A stretch of 64,000 bases of DNA. Source: Arthrobacter sp. MSA 4-2. Lineage in GTDB: Bacteria > Actinomycetota > Actinomycetes > Actinomycetales > Micrococcaceae. The notes under the pieces were generated by a model that saw only the letters and a program-made list of their open reading frames with translations, had not been told where the DNA came from and made no database searches. A program made the translations under genes and the position numbers. This document shows, piece after piece, positions 32,174-41,092 of the stretch. The DNA is taken from the NCBI RefSeq assembly GCF_016405885.1, contig NZ_JAEKGC010000003.1, forward strand, positions 248,001 to 312,000, read 5' to 3'. Position 1 is the first letter of the stretch, and each line of letters begins with the position of its first letter.

Positions 32174-34237
32174 TTGAACCTGAACAAATATCCAGTCACG
32201 GAGCTGTCCGGAAACGGAAAGCTCGTCTATGGCTGCGACTACAACCCCGAGCAGTGGAGCCGTGAGGTCTGGCAGGAAGACGTCCAGCTGATGAAGCAGG
32301 CCGGCGTGAACCTCGTGGCCATCAACATCTTCGGCTGGGCCGAGCTTGAAAGTTCGCCCGGGAACTACTCCTTCGAACGCCTCGATGAAATCCTCGACCT
32401 GCTCCACGAGCACGGAATCGGCGTCAACCTCGGCACCGGCACCTCCTCCACTCCGGCCTGGCTGACCACCCTGCACCCCGAGATCCTCCCCCAGTCCGCC
32501 GACGGAGTCCGGGCCTGGCCCGGCGGACGGCAGGCCTGGTGTCCAAGCTCCCCGGTCTACCGCGAGCACGCCCTGCGCCTGGTCGAGCAGGTCTCCCGCC
32601 GCTACGGCGCCCACCCCGCCGTCCGGCTCTGGCACGTCTCCAACGAACTCGGCTGCCACAACGCCCTGTGCTACTGCGACGTCTCCGCGTCCGCGTTCCG
32701 CGGCTGGCTCCGCAGCCGCTATGAGAGCCTCGACGCGCTCAACGCCGTCTGGGGCACCACCTTCTGGTCGCAGCGCTACTCCGGGTGGGACCAGGTCCTT
32801 CCTCCGCGCACCACCATCTCCGCGTACAACCCCACCCAGGTCCTGGACTTCCACCGCTTCAGCTCCGATGAACTGCTCGGCTACTACTCGGCCGAAGCGG
32901 AGATCCTGCGGCAGCACAGCACCGTGCCGGTCACCACCAACTTCATGGTCACGGCCCACATCCGCACCCAGGACTACTGGTCCTGGGCGCCGCACATGGA
33001 CGTCATCGCCAACGACCACTACCTCGACCACCGGCTCGAGGCACCGACCATGGAACTGGCCTTCGCCGCCGACGCCACGCGCGGACTCGCCCAGGGCTCG
33101 CCCTGGCTGCTGATGGAACACTCCACCTCGGCCGTGAACTGGCAGCCGCGCAACATCGCCAAGGCACCCGGGGAAATGATCCGGAACTCCCTCACCCACC
33201 TCGCCCGCGGGGCCGACGGCCTGTGCTTCTTCCAGTGGCGCGCCTCCGTCCAGGGCAGCGAGAAGTTCCACTCCGCGATGCTCCCCCACGCCGGAACCGA
33301 CTCGCGGGTCTGGAAGGAAGTCGTCGAACTGGGCGGAATCCTCGAACGCCTCACCGAGGTCGGCGGCAGCACCGTGACCGCCGAGGCCGCCCTGGTCTTC
33401 AGCTGGGAAGCCTGGTGGGCCTACGACCGGGAGTCCCACCCGTCCTCGGATATTGCCTACCTCGATCAGGTCCACGCCGCCTACAAGGCCCTGTGGGAGG
33501 CAGGCATCACCGTCGACATCGTCGCCCCGGGTGCCGACCTCTCCGCCTATAAGCTCGCCGTCGTGCCCGGCCTGTACCTGGTGCGGGACAGCGACGCCGC
33601 GGCGCTGGCCGACTACGTTGCCGGCGGCGGCCACGCGCTCGTGACCTTCTTCAGCGGCATCGTCGACGAAAACGAGAAGGTCCGCACCGGCGGCTACCCC
33701 GGGGCGTACCGCGAACTGCTCGGTATCCGCACCGAGGAATTCCGTCCCCTGGCCCCCGGCGACACGCCGGCCCTGGACAACGGCTCCGCGGCGTCGCTGT
33801 GGAGCGAGGCACTGCGCCTCGAAGGAGCCGAGGCAATGGTCTCCTTCACCGGCGGCCACCTCGCCGGCACCGCCGCCGTCACCCGCAACCGGCACGGCGC
33901 CGGCACCGCCTGGTACCTCGCCACCGCGCTCGAGGCGGCGGCGCTGCGCGAAACCCTCACCCAGGCCGCCGCCGACGCCGGGATCACCGTCGCGTCCTCC
34001 CCCGAGGGCCTGGAGACGGTCGTCCGCTCCAGCGGGGACCGGAGTTACGTCTTCCTGATCAACCACTCGCACGAAGAACACAAACACGCAATCCAGGGCC
34101 AGGAACTGATTGTCGGTGAGGAAGTCGCCGACGTCGTCGTGATCCCCGCAGGCGCCGTCCGGGTTGTCCGCACCTCCACCCCCGCCCACCCAACCAATGG
34201 CCTCCCCACAGGCTCAAAGGATGTTGAAAGTGACTAG
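32174..34237 (+). CDS. GH42 beta-galactosidase
   Basis: 687 aa. GAAGGAG lies 5 bases before TTG 32174, which gives NLNKYPVTELSGNGKLVYGCDYNPEQW; the open frame further upstream runs through the operator region and is rejected. GH42 catalytic residues: acid/base Glu158 in LWHVSNELGCH and nucleophile Glu315 in LLMEHSTSAVNW. Trimerisation and C-terminal domains follow (AALVFSWEAWWAYDRESH). No signal peptide: cytoplasmic hydrolysis of imported beta-galactosides or galacto-oligosaccharides. It overlaps the first permease gene by 8 bases. Confidence 0.95.
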   Translation: MNLNKYPVTELSGNGKLVYGCDYNPEQWSREVWQEDVQLMKQAGVNLVAINIFGWAELESSPGNYSFERLDEILDLLHEHGIGVNLGTGTSSTPAWLTTLHPEILPQSADGVRAWPGGRQAWCPSSPVYREHALRLVEQVSRRYGAHPAVRLWHVSNELGCHNALCYCDVSASAFRGWLRSRYESLDALNAVWGTTFWSQRYSGWDQVLPPRTTISAYNPTQVLDFHRFSSDELLGYYSAEAEILRQHSTVPVTTNFMVTAHIRTQDYWSWAPHMDVIANDHYLDHRLEAPTMELAFAADATRGLAQGSPWLLMEHSTSAVNWQPRNIAKAPGEMIRNSLTHLARGADGLCFFQWRASVQGSEKFHSAMLPHAGTDSRVWKEVVELGGILERLTEVGGSTVTAEAALVFSWEAWWAYDRESHPSSDIAYLDQVHAAYKALWEAGITVDIVAPGADLSAYKLAVVPGLYLVRDSDAAALADYVAGGGHALVTFFSGIVDENEKVRTGGYPGAYRELLGIRTEEFRPLAPGDTPALDNGSAASLWSEALRLEGAEAMVSFTGGHLAGTAAVTRNRHGAGTAWYLATALEAAALRETLTQAAADAGITVASSPEGLETVVRSSGDRSYVFLINHSHEEHKHAIQGQELIVGEEVADVVVIPAGAVRVVRTSTPAHPTNGLPTGSKDVESD

Positions 34238-35159
34238 TTCAAGCATTTCTCCGGCACTGGCCAAGGGGGCGCAGAAACCCCGGAGAACCAAGACCTTCGC
34301 GGCCCAGCGCCGCGCTGTCCTCCTCTTCATCGCGCCGTTCGCCGTCCTGTTCCTGGCGTTCTACGCCATCCCGATCGTCTTCGCCGTGGTTCAGTCGCTC
34401 CTGACGGTGGAGCGGGAGGGCACCTTCGGGGCACCGCAGGAGGTCTTCGGCGGTTTCGTCCAGTACCAGCAGGTGTTCCAGAACACCGAGTTCTGGCGGT
34501 CCGTGGGACGGGTGGTCCTCTTCGGCGTCGTCCAGGTTCCGATCATGCTCGGCCTGGCCCTGCTGTTCGCCCTGCTGCTGGACTCCCCGCTGCTGAAGGG
34601 CAAGAAGTTCTTCCGCCTCGCGTTCTTCGCCCCCTACGCCGTTCCCGGTGTCATCGCCGCGATCATGTGGGGTTTCCTCTACTCGCCGACGCTCTCTCCG
34701 TTCGGGCTGATCACCTCGGAGGTCAACGTCCTCTCCGCGGAGCTCGTGCTGTGGGCCATCGCCAACGTCGTGACGTGGGTGTACGTGGGCTACAACATGC
34801 TGATCATTTACTCCTCGCTGCTGGCCATCCCCACCGAAATCTATGAGGCGGCCAAGCTCGACGGCGCCAGCAACATCCAGATCGCCTGGCGCATCAAGAT
34901 CCCCCTGGTCGTGCCGGCCATCATCCTCACCGGGGTGTTCTCGATCATCGGTACGCTCCAGCTCCTCGCCGAACCCCAGACGCTTCGCAGCTTCAGCTCG
35001 GCCATCAGCAGCACCTTCACCCCGAACCTCGCGGTGTACACCACGGCGTCGGTTCCCAACTACCACCTTGCCGCAGCGTTCTCCGTAGTGCTGGCCCTGG
35101 CAACGTTTATCCTCTCCTTCGTCTTCCTCAAGGCAACCCAGCGGAAGGTCAGCCAGTGA
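34230..35159 (+). CDS. Sugar ABC transporter permease (MalF/UgpA type)
   Basis: 309 aa from GTG 34230, 9 bases after AAAGG and overlapping the beta-galactosidase end. Six membrane helices starting AVLLFIAPFAVLFLAFYAIPIVFAVVQSLL; the cytoplasmic EAA loop reads EAAKLDGASNIQIAWRIKIPLV, which docks to an ATPase. CUT1-family permease for di- or oligosaccharides. The partner permease overlaps at GTGA. No ATPase gene is present, so a shared MsmK/MsiK-type ATPase encoded elsewhere is expected, as is usual in Actinobacteria. Confidence 0.94.
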   Translation: MTSSSISPALAKGAQKPRRTKTFAAQRRAVLLFIAPFAVLFLAFYAIPIVFAVVQSLLTVEREGTFGAPQEVFGGFVQYQQVFQNTEFWRSVGRVVLFGVVQVPIMLGLALLFALLLDSPLLKGKKFFRLAFFAPYAVPGVIAAIMWGFLYSPTLSPFGLITSEVNVLSAELVLWAIANVVTWVYVGYNMLIIYSSLLAIPTEIYEAAKLDGASNIQIAWRIKIPLVVPAIILTGVFSIIGTLQLLAEPQTLRSFSSAISSTFTPNLAVYTTASVPNYHLAAAFSVVLALATFILSFVFLKATQRKVSQ

Positions 35160-36073
35160 GCGCAGCAGCAGCGGCCCCAGTTTCAACCCGAAAGTCGATG
35201 CGCAGGGGAAACACCCCCCGCGGGCCCCGGCACAGCATCATGTCCCGCACCGCGGCGATGCTCATCATGGGCGTCTTCACCCTGTACTTCCTCACCCCCA
35301 TCTGGTGGCTGCTGGTCTCCTCGACCAAGACCGGCGGCCAGATCACCGGCACGGCGCCGCTGTGGTTCACCATGGAGTCGATCCCGACGTTCTTCAGTAA
35401 CATCGGCCGGCTCTTCACCTACAGCGACGGCGTGTTCGGGCGCTGGCTGCTCAACAGCGCGATCTACGCCGGTCTGGGCGCGCTCCTTGGCACCATCATC
35501 GCCGCCATGTGCGGCTACGCCCTGGCCAAGTACGAGTTCAAGGGCCGCGAGGCCATCTTCAACATCGTGCTCAGCGGTGTGCTGGTGCCGGCCACGGCCC
35601 TGGCCCTGCCGCTGTTCCTGATCTTCAGCGAGGTCAAGCTCACCAACACCCTGTGGGCCGTGTTCCTCCCGAGCCTGGTCAGCCCGTTCGGCGTGTACCT
35701 CGCCCGCATCTACGCGGCGGCCAGCGTCCCCGGCGAACTGCTTGAGGCCGCCCGGCTGGACGGCTCCGGGGAGATCCGGACGTTCTTCACCGTGTCCACC
35801 CGCCTGATGGCGCCGGCCCTGGTGACGATCTTCCTGTTCCAGTTCGTCGCGATCTGGAACAACTTCTTCCTGCCCCTGATCATGCTCCGCGACCAGACCC
35901 TGTTCCCCGTGACCCTGGGCCTCTACGCGTGGAACAGCCAGATCAGCCAGATTCCCGAACTGAGGGTCCTCGTGATCGTTGGAGCCCTCGTCTCGATCCT
36001 CCCGCTCATTGCAGCCTTCCTTGCGCTTCAGCGCTTCTGGAGCAGCGGGCTCGGTGCCGGAAGCGTCAAGTAG
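35156..36073 (+). CDS. Sugar ABC transporter permease (MalG/UgpE type)
   Basis: 305 aa; its GTG overlaps the stop of the first permease (GTGA, 35156-35159). Six helices beginning AAMLIMGVFTLYFLTPIWWLLVSSTK and an EAA loop EAARLDGSGEIRTFFTVSTRLMAP. It pairs with the preceding permease to form the membrane channel of a CUT1 importer. A perfect 11-bp hairpin separates it from the binding-protein gene. Confidence 0.94.
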   Translation: MSAAAAAPVSTRKSMRRGNTPRGPRHSIMSRTAAMLIMGVFTLYFLTPIWWLLVSSTKTGGQITGTAPLWFTMESIPTFFSNIGRLFTYSDGVFGRWLLNSAIYAGLGALLGTIIAAMCGYALAKYEFKGREAIFNIVLSGVLVPATALALPLFLIFSEVKLTNTLWAVFLPSLVSPFGVYLARIYAAASVPGELLEAARLDGSGEIRTFFTVSTRLMAPALVTIFLFQFVAIWNNFFLPLIMLRDQTLFPVTLGLYAWNSQISQIPELRVLVIVGALVSILPLIAAFLALQRFWSSGLGAGSVK

Positions 36074-36100
36074 CTTCCAGCACCAACACCTCCACCAACC

Positions 36101-36126
36101 TGCCCCGCGGCAACCGCCGCGGGGCA
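36101..36126 (+). terminator. Intra-operon hairpin before the binding-protein gene
   Basis: TGCCCCGCGGC (36101-36111) and GCCGCGGGGCA (36116-36126) form a perfect 11-bp stem with loop AACC and no T tract. Located between permease and binding-protein genes, it may act as a partial terminator or as an RNA-stabilising stem that raises binding-protein levels. Confidence 0.55.
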
Positions 36127-36149
36127 CCCCCCACCGATAGGAAAAGAAA

Positions 36150-37487
36150 ATGCGCGCGCATTACGGAAAAGCCACCGCAGCCTTTGCCATGGTCTCAGCG
36201 CTCACCCTCGCCGGCTGCGCAGGCGGCGGCGGCGACTCCACAGCCGGCGGTGAAGGCGGCAGCTCGTGCGAGCCGTCGTCCGGCCCCGTCGACCTGACCT
36301 TCACCACCTGGGTTCCGGGTATGGACAAGGTTGTCGACCTGTGGAACAAGGAAAACCCCGACATCCAGGTCAAGGTGCAGACCGGGCCGAACGGCAACTC
36401 GGGCACCTACCAGAACTTCTTCAACCAGCTGCAGGCCGGCAATGCGCCGGACCTCGGCCAGATCGAATACGACGCCCTGCCGAACTTCCGCGTCCAGGAC
36501 GGCCTCGAGAACATCGCGGCCTGCGAGAACGTCTCCGACGCCGAGGACCAGTTCGTTGACTGGACCTGGGGCCAGGTGACCTTCGGTGAGGACGACGCGG
36601 TCTACGCGGTGCCCCAGGACAGCGGCCCGATGGCCATGTTCTACCGCAAGGACCTCTTCGAGCAGGCCGGCATCGAGGTTCCCACCACCTGGGAGGAATA
36701 CGCCGCCGCAGCCGAGGAGATCAAGGCCCAGGGCTCCTACATCACCAACTTCCCCCGCGGTGACGTGAACTGGTTCGCCGGCAATGTGTGGCAGGCCGGC
36801 GGTCAGTGGTTCTCCAACGACGACGAGGGCTGGGATGTGAACCTCACGGGTGAGGAGTCCGAGCAAGTCGCCAACTACTGGCAGGGCCTGCTCGAGAAGG
36901 ACCAGGTTTCGACCCTGCCCTCCTTCTCGGACGAGTGGAACGCTTCCTTCAACGAGGGTGACCAGTGGACCTGGATCTCCGCGGTGTGGGGTGCCTCGAC
37001 ACTGGCCACCGGCGCCCCCGACACCTCGGGCAAGTGGGCCGTTGCGCCCATGCCGCAGTGGGAAGACGGCGGATCGGCCGCAGGCAACTGGGGCGGATCC
37101 TCCACCGCGGTCCTGAAGGGCTCGGAGCACCCGTATGAGGCGGCGCAGTTCGCCCTGTGGCTCAACACCGACCCCGAAGCCCTGGCCCTGGCGAACGAAC
37201 TCGGCGGGCTCTACCCCGCCGCGAAGTCGGCCACGGACCTCGAGGCCTTCAGCGGTGGCGTTGAGTACTTCGGCGGACAGAAGATCTACGACGTGTTTGC
37301 AGAGGCCTCCTCGAACGTCGACCCCAACTTCACCTGGGGCCCGACGATGACCCAGACCTACACCGACGTCTCGGACGGGTTCGGCAAGGCCATCGGCGGC
37401 GACGGCACCCTCATGGATGCCCTCGCCTCCGGCGAGGAAGCGACCGTCGAGTCCCTGAAGTCGCAGTCCATCCCCGTCAAGGAGTAA
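36150..37487 (+). CDS. Sugar ABC transporter substrate-binding lipoprotein
   Basis: 445 aa. Lipoprotein signal with lipobox LAGC (Cys23), Gly-rich linker, then a type-1 solute-binding fold (VDLTFTTWVPGMDKVVDLWNKENPDIQVKVQ, AVPQDSGPMAMFYRKDLFEQAGIEVPTTWEEY, GGSSTAVLKGSEHPYEAAQFALWL). It captures the oligosaccharide outside the membrane for the two preceding permeases. Being last in the operon is unusual, as binding proteins more often come first. A very strong terminator follows at 37552-37594. Confidence 0.94.
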   Translation: MRAHYGKATAAFAMVSALTLAGCAGGGGDSTAGGEGGSSCEPSSGPVDLTFTTWVPGMDKVVDLWNKENPDIQVKVQTGPNGNSGTYQNFFNQLQAGNAPDLGQIEYDALPNFRVQDGLENIAACENVSDAEDQFVDWTWGQVTFGEDDAVYAVPQDSGPMAMFYRKDLFEQAGIEVPTTWEEYAAAAEEIKAQGSYITNFPRGDVNWFAGNVWQAGGQWFSNDDEGWDVNLTGEESEQVANYWQGLLEKDQVSTLPSFSDEWNASFNEGDQWTWISAVWGASTLATGAPDTSGKWAVAPMPQWEDGGSAAGNWGGSSTAVLKGSEHPYEAAQFALWLNTDPEALALANELGGLYPAAKSATDLEAFSGGVEYFGGQKIYDVFAEASSNVDPNFTWGPTMTQTYTDVSDGFGKAIGGDGTLMDALASGEEATVESLKSQSIPVKE

Positions 37488-37551
37488 CGACCGGCCGCCC
37501 CGCGGCCAGCTCGGCAGGCAGGCCCCGCTCCCGGGGCCTTCCACCCACCCG

Positions 37552-37594
37552 GATCACCACCTCCGCCGCACCGGCGGGGGTGGTGATCTTTTTT
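37552..37594 (+). terminator. Rho-independent terminator of the galactoside operon
   Basis: A 17-bp stem with one G-U pair (37552-37568 with 37572-37588) closes on a 3-base loop and is followed by six T (37589-37594). It is the clearest terminator in the window. Confidence 0.92.
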
Positions 37595-37668
37595 CCCGGC
37601 AGGTTCCCTGCCGAAACCTTTCCCCGCGGCCCTGCCCTATCGGGAGCACCTCCCCTAAACTGACATCT

Positions 37669-38448
37669 GTGGTGACGCGCCGCGATTTTCTTCTGGGGGC
37701 CGGCCAGTGTGCGCTGCTGACAGCGGTTTTTGGATGCGGACCTCCGGGAGGAAGCGTGCAGAATCAGGAAAACCCGGCGCTGCTTTCAGCGCGGCCCGAC
37801 CCGGATGCGCAGCACGACCGGACGATGAAGGGGGTCCACCCCCTGGGGCTTGAGCCACGGCGTGATCCACTCGTGTACGTGCCCGAAGGCCTGCAGGCCG
37901 ACCGGCCCGCTCCGCTGCTTCTCGCCCTGCACGGCGCGGGGGGCGACGCCGCCGGCGGGCTGGCGCTGCTGCGCCGCATCGCGGACCAGTACAACATTGT
38001 GATCCTCTCCCCCGCCTCCCGGGGCTCCACCTGGGACGCCATCCGAGACACCTACGGGCCCGACGTCGATGTGATCAACCGGTCCCTTGAAGAGGTTTTC
38101 GACCTGGTCGCCATCGACCCGTCGATGGTCGGGATCGGCGGCTTTTCCGACGGCGCCTCCTACGCCCTGGGGCTGGGCCTGGCCAACGGCGACCTGTTCC
38201 GGCGCATCGTCGCCTTCTCCCCCGGCGTCATCCCGCCGGCCCCGCGCAGCGGCGAACCGGCGATGTTCATTTCGCACGGCACGGGCGATACGGTGCTGCC
38301 GATTTCATCGACGAGCCGTCGGGTTGTCCCCACCCTCGAGCGGGAGGGATACGAGGTGGTGTACCGCGAGTTCGACGGACCCCACACCGTCCCGGCGAAT
38401 ATCACCCAGGAAGCCGCCTCCTGGCTCAACTGGCGCCAGCGCGTCTAG
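37669..38448 (+). CDS. Tat-exported lipoprotein hydrolase (phospholipase/carboxylesterase-like)
   Basis: 259 aa from GTG 37669. The N-terminus TRRDFLLGAGQCALLTAVFGC combines a twin-arginine motif (Arg4-Arg5) with a lipobox ending at Cys23, so the protein should be folded in the cytoplasm, exported by Tat and lipidated. Alpha/beta hydrolase core: LLLALHGAGGD oxyanion region, nucleophile Ser160 in GIGGFSDGAS, acidic residue in HGTGDTVLP and His in FDGPHTVP. Substrate unknown; related to PHB-depolymerase-like esterases. TAAACT ends 7 bases before the GTG and no ribosome site is visible. Confidence 0.87.
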   Translation: MVTRRDFLLGAGQCALLTAVFGCGPPGGSVQNQENPALLSARPDPDAQHDRTMKGVHPLGLEPRRDPLVYVPEGLQADRPAPLLLALHGAGGDAAGGLALLRRIADQYNIVILSPASRGSTWDAIRDTYGPDVDVINRSLEEVFDLVAIDPSMVGIGGFSDGASYALGLGLANGDLFRRIVAFSPGVIPPAPRSGEPAMFISHGTGDTVLPISSTSRRVVPTLEREGYEVVYREFDGPHTVPANITQEAASWLNWRQRV

Positions 38449-38496
38449 TGGGATCAGGGACGTCATAAAGTTCTACTGCGGCAGGGAGGCAAGGCC

Positions 38497-38775
38497 ATGA
38501 GCGGGGATCAGCGGCTTGAAGCTGTCGTTTCCGGTGAGGTGCAGGCGGTGGGCTTCCGATACTGGACACGGCTCCAGGCGGAGCAGCTCGGCCTCGTCGG
38601 CACTGCGGTGAACCGCGACGACGGCTCCGTTGACATTGTCGCCGAAGGACCGGAACCGGCGCTTCGGGAGCTGCTGCGCCGGCTGCGCTCGGGGAGCACC
38701 CCGGGCCGGGTGGCCGGCGTCGACGCGGTGGTCACCGCCCCCTCCGGGGGACTGACCGGATTCCGGGGATCCTGA
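38497..38775 (+). CDS. acyP: Acylphosphatase
   Basis: 92 aa, the normal family size. Signature 1 GEVQAVGFRYWTR holds the catalytic Arg; signature 2 GTAVNRDDGSVDIVAEG holds the catalytic Asn. It hydrolyses acyl phosphates such as 1,3-bisphosphoglycerate or acetyl phosphate. GGGAGG and AAGG stretches precede ATG 38497. It converges on malQ. Confidence 0.93.
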   Translation: MSGDQRLEAVVSGEVQAVGFRYWTRLQAEQLGLVGTAVNRDDGSVDIVAEGPEPALRELLRRLRSGSTPGRVAGVDAVVTAPSGGLTGFRGS

Positions 38776-38822
38776 CCGGCAGCTATCGCCCGCACGCCCA
38801 CCGTCATTCCACGCCCGCCCGA

Positions 38823-41003
38823 TCAGTCGTCCGCCGAGCCCTCCGGCCTATCGGCCTGCCCGGCCACGGGAGCGGGCCGGTGCAGCGCCCGCACCAGGGA
38901 GAGGAAGCGTTCGTTCTCGGCCAGTTCATCAAGCAGGACGGCCCGGCCCCCGGCGTCGGCCAGCGGGATGCGCCAGTTGGGGTATTCATTGTTGGTTCCC
39001 GGCTGGTTCTGCGTGCGGCGTTCCCCGACAGCGTCGGCGAGCGCCACGCCGAGCAGTGCCGACGGTGACTGCGCGATGAACGCGTGGAGCGCCTCAACGG
39101 TCTCCTGGACCGATGCCTCCCCACGGGGCAGCAGTCCCCGCTCGCGGAGCAGGGCCAGGAAACTCTTCTGGACCGCCTGATCCGCGGCGCGCTCCTCCTC
39201 GACCGGGCGGCTGAGCAGCCCGAGGGACTCGCGCAGCACGACGTGCTCACCGACCAGGTAACCGGCCGACGGCGGGAGGTCGTGGGTGGTCACGGTGGTG
39301 AGGCAGGCCCTGCGGTACTCCTCGGGGTGCCGCGGCCCGCTGCCGGTCTGCTCGAACCACAGGATGGAGGTGCCGAAAATGCCGCGCTCGGCCAGGTACT
39401 CCTGGACGCCGGGCTCGAACACGCCGAGGTCCTCCCCGACAACGAGCGCCCCCGCCCGCTCCGCCTCCAGGGCGAGGATCCCGATCAGGGCCTCGTGGTC
39501 GTAGTACACATAGGCTCCGCCGCCGGGTGCGGCACCGGCCGGGATCCACCAGAGGCGGAACAGGCCGAGGATATGGTCGACCCTGATCCCTCCGGCATGC
39601 CGGAGGATATTGCGCAGCATGTCGCGGAACGCGGCGTAACCGGATTCGGCCAGCCGCTCGGGGTGCCACGGCGGCTGGCTCCAGTCCTGCCCGTGCTGAT
39701 TGAACATGTCCGGCGGAGCCCCGACGCTGATCCCCTGGGCCAGCACGTCCCGCAGCGCCCACGCATCGGCGCCGCTGGGGTGCACCCCGACGGCGAGGTC
39801 GTGGACAATTCCGATCTCCATCCCCGCATCGGTGGCCTCCAGCTGGGCCTCCTGCAGCTGCTCGTCGCACAGCCACTGGAGCCATTCGTGGAACTCCACC
39901 CGGGCCGCCAGCCGCTCCCGGGCCCGGCGGGCCGCCGGGGAGCCCGGCCGGCCCGCGTCCTCCCACTCGGGTGCCCCTGGTTCGAGGGTTTCGGCCAGGG
40001 CGGACCAGAGCGCGAAGTCCTCGAGCCCCTGGTCTTGCCCGGCACAGTAGTCCTCGAAGTCGGACTGCCGCTGGGCGGGCCGTTCCACCGCGAAGATCAG
40101 CTCGAGCGCCGTGAGCTTCGCCGTGAAGGACGCGTCGCGGTCCAGCAGGTCAGTGGTGGTGTTCGCGGCTCGGAATCCGGCCGCGAGCCCGTCCACGATC
40201 GGGCGCGATTCCGCGTCCAGCCGCGCGTACTCGGGGATGGCCTCGATGCGCAGGTACATCGGATGGAAGAACCGCCGGGTGGTCGGCAGGTAGGGCGAGG
40301 GTTCGACCGGCGGCGCGGGCTCGGCGGCGTGAAGCGGGTTCACCAACACGAAGCCGGCGCCCTGTTCGGCAGCCACCCCGGCGAGTTGGCCCAGGTCCGC
40401 CAGGTCGCCGATCCCCCAGGAGGTTGAGGACCGAACGGAATACAGCTGCGCCATCAGGCCCCAGTTCCGTGAGTTCAGCAGCGCGGCGGTTCTCGACAGC
40501 CGGTCGGGTGTGACCACCAGCGTGCAGGTTCCGGTGCGTTCGCCGGCCCGGGCGTGGAGGGTGTGCCAGCCGAGCGGCAGCGAGTGCGGGAGGGTGGCGT
40601 TGACCCGCTCAAGGGGGACGCCGTCGAGCGTGCGGAACCCGGCAGCGCCGCCCTCCACGCTGCCGGTGTAGCGGAGCCCGTCCTCGGCGTCGACCCACAC
40701 CTCGACGTCGGCGCCGGCCGGGATGGAGAGGGGAACAGGCTCGACGGCGCTGGCAGGGACGACGACGACCGGGGGCAGGAGCCTGCGCCAGGGCGCGTCC
40801 TCAGCCTCGGCGAGTGAGGCGTCGACAGCCTCGGGGGTGTTGGCGGCAACCCCGAGCGCGGCAAGGACCGCCACGAGGGTTTCGGGCTGGACCTGCTGAA
40901 GCGTCCCGTCCCAGCCCTGGAACGTGGCTCCCACCCGGTGCGCTTCGGCCAGTCGCTGCAGTGGGGTGGGTGAAGGCAGGGGGACCGTTTCGGATGGACT
41001 CAT
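38823..41003 (-). CDS. malQ: 4-alpha-glucanotransferase (amylomaltase)
   Basis: 726 aa, the long actinobacterial form with an N-terminal extension (about residues 1-165, beta-rich) before the GH77 barrel. Barrel features: NWGLMAQLYSVRSSTSWGIGDLADL, GISVGAPPDMFNQHGQDWSQPPWHPERL, nucleophile Asp in GGIRVDHILGLFRLWWIP, acid/base Glu in VVGEDLG and TTHDLPPSAGY. It transfers maltodextrin units in glycogen and maltose metabolism. TACATT lies 6 bases before ATG 41003, suggesting leaderless translation, and the 89-base region to the divergent permease gene holds both promoters. Confidence 0.95.
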   Translation of the reverse strand: MSPSETVPLPSPTPLQRLAEAHRVGATFQGWDGTLQQVQPETLVAVLAALGVAANTPEAVDASLAEAEDAPWRRLLPPVVVVPASAVEPVPLSIPAGADVEVWVDAEDGLRYTGSVEGGAAGFRTLDGVPLERVNATLPHSLPLGWHTLHARAGERTGTCTLVVTPDRLSRTAALLNSRNWGLMAQLYSVRSSTSWGIGDLADLGQLAGVAAEQGAGFVLVNPLHAAEPAPPVEPSPYLPTTRRFFHPMYLRIEAIPEYARLDAESRPIVDGLAAGFRAANTTTDLLDRDASFTAKLTALELIFAVERPAQRQSDFEDYCAGQDQGLEDFALWSALAETLEPGAPEWEDAGRPGSPAARRARERLAARVEFHEWLQWLCDEQLQEAQLEATDAGMEIGIVHDLAVGVHPSGADAWALRDVLAQGISVGAPPDMFNQHGQDWSQPPWHPERLAESGYAAFRDMLRNILRHAGGIRVDHILGLFRLWWIPAGAAPGGGAYVYYDHEALIGILALEAERAGALVVGEDLGVFEPGVQEYLAERGIFGTSILWFEQTGSGPRHPEEYRRACLTTVTTHDLPPSAGYLVGEHVVLRESLGLLSRPVEEERAADQAVQKSFLALLRERGLLPRGEASVQETVEALHAFIAQSPSALLGVALADAVGERRTQNQPGTNNEYPNWRIPLADAGGRAVLLDELAENERFLSLVRALHRPAPVAGQADRPEGSADD

Positions 41004-41009
41004 TGTCCC

Positions 41010-41086
41010 AATGTAGGCGGGCGGACCCGGCCTGCTCCAGCCGACACAGGAGTTTCATCAGTCGACTTAGCATTTTCCAATACACT
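41010..41086. promoter_or_regulatory. Divergent promoter region of malQ and the amino-acid permease
   Basis: TACATT (minus strand, 41015-41010) lies 6 bases before the malQ ATG and TACACT (plus strand, 41081-41086) lies 6 bases before the permease GTG. Neither start has a ribosome site, consistent with two leaderless transcripts. -35 boxes are not convincing. Confidence 0.6.
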
Positions 41087-41092
41087 TCCCTA

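Noticed and set aside
32117..34189. 690-codon minus-strand open frame
   Set aside because: Exact antisense of the GH42 beta-galactosidase; Gly/Val/Ala-rich composition is the usual artefact of high-GC coding DNA.
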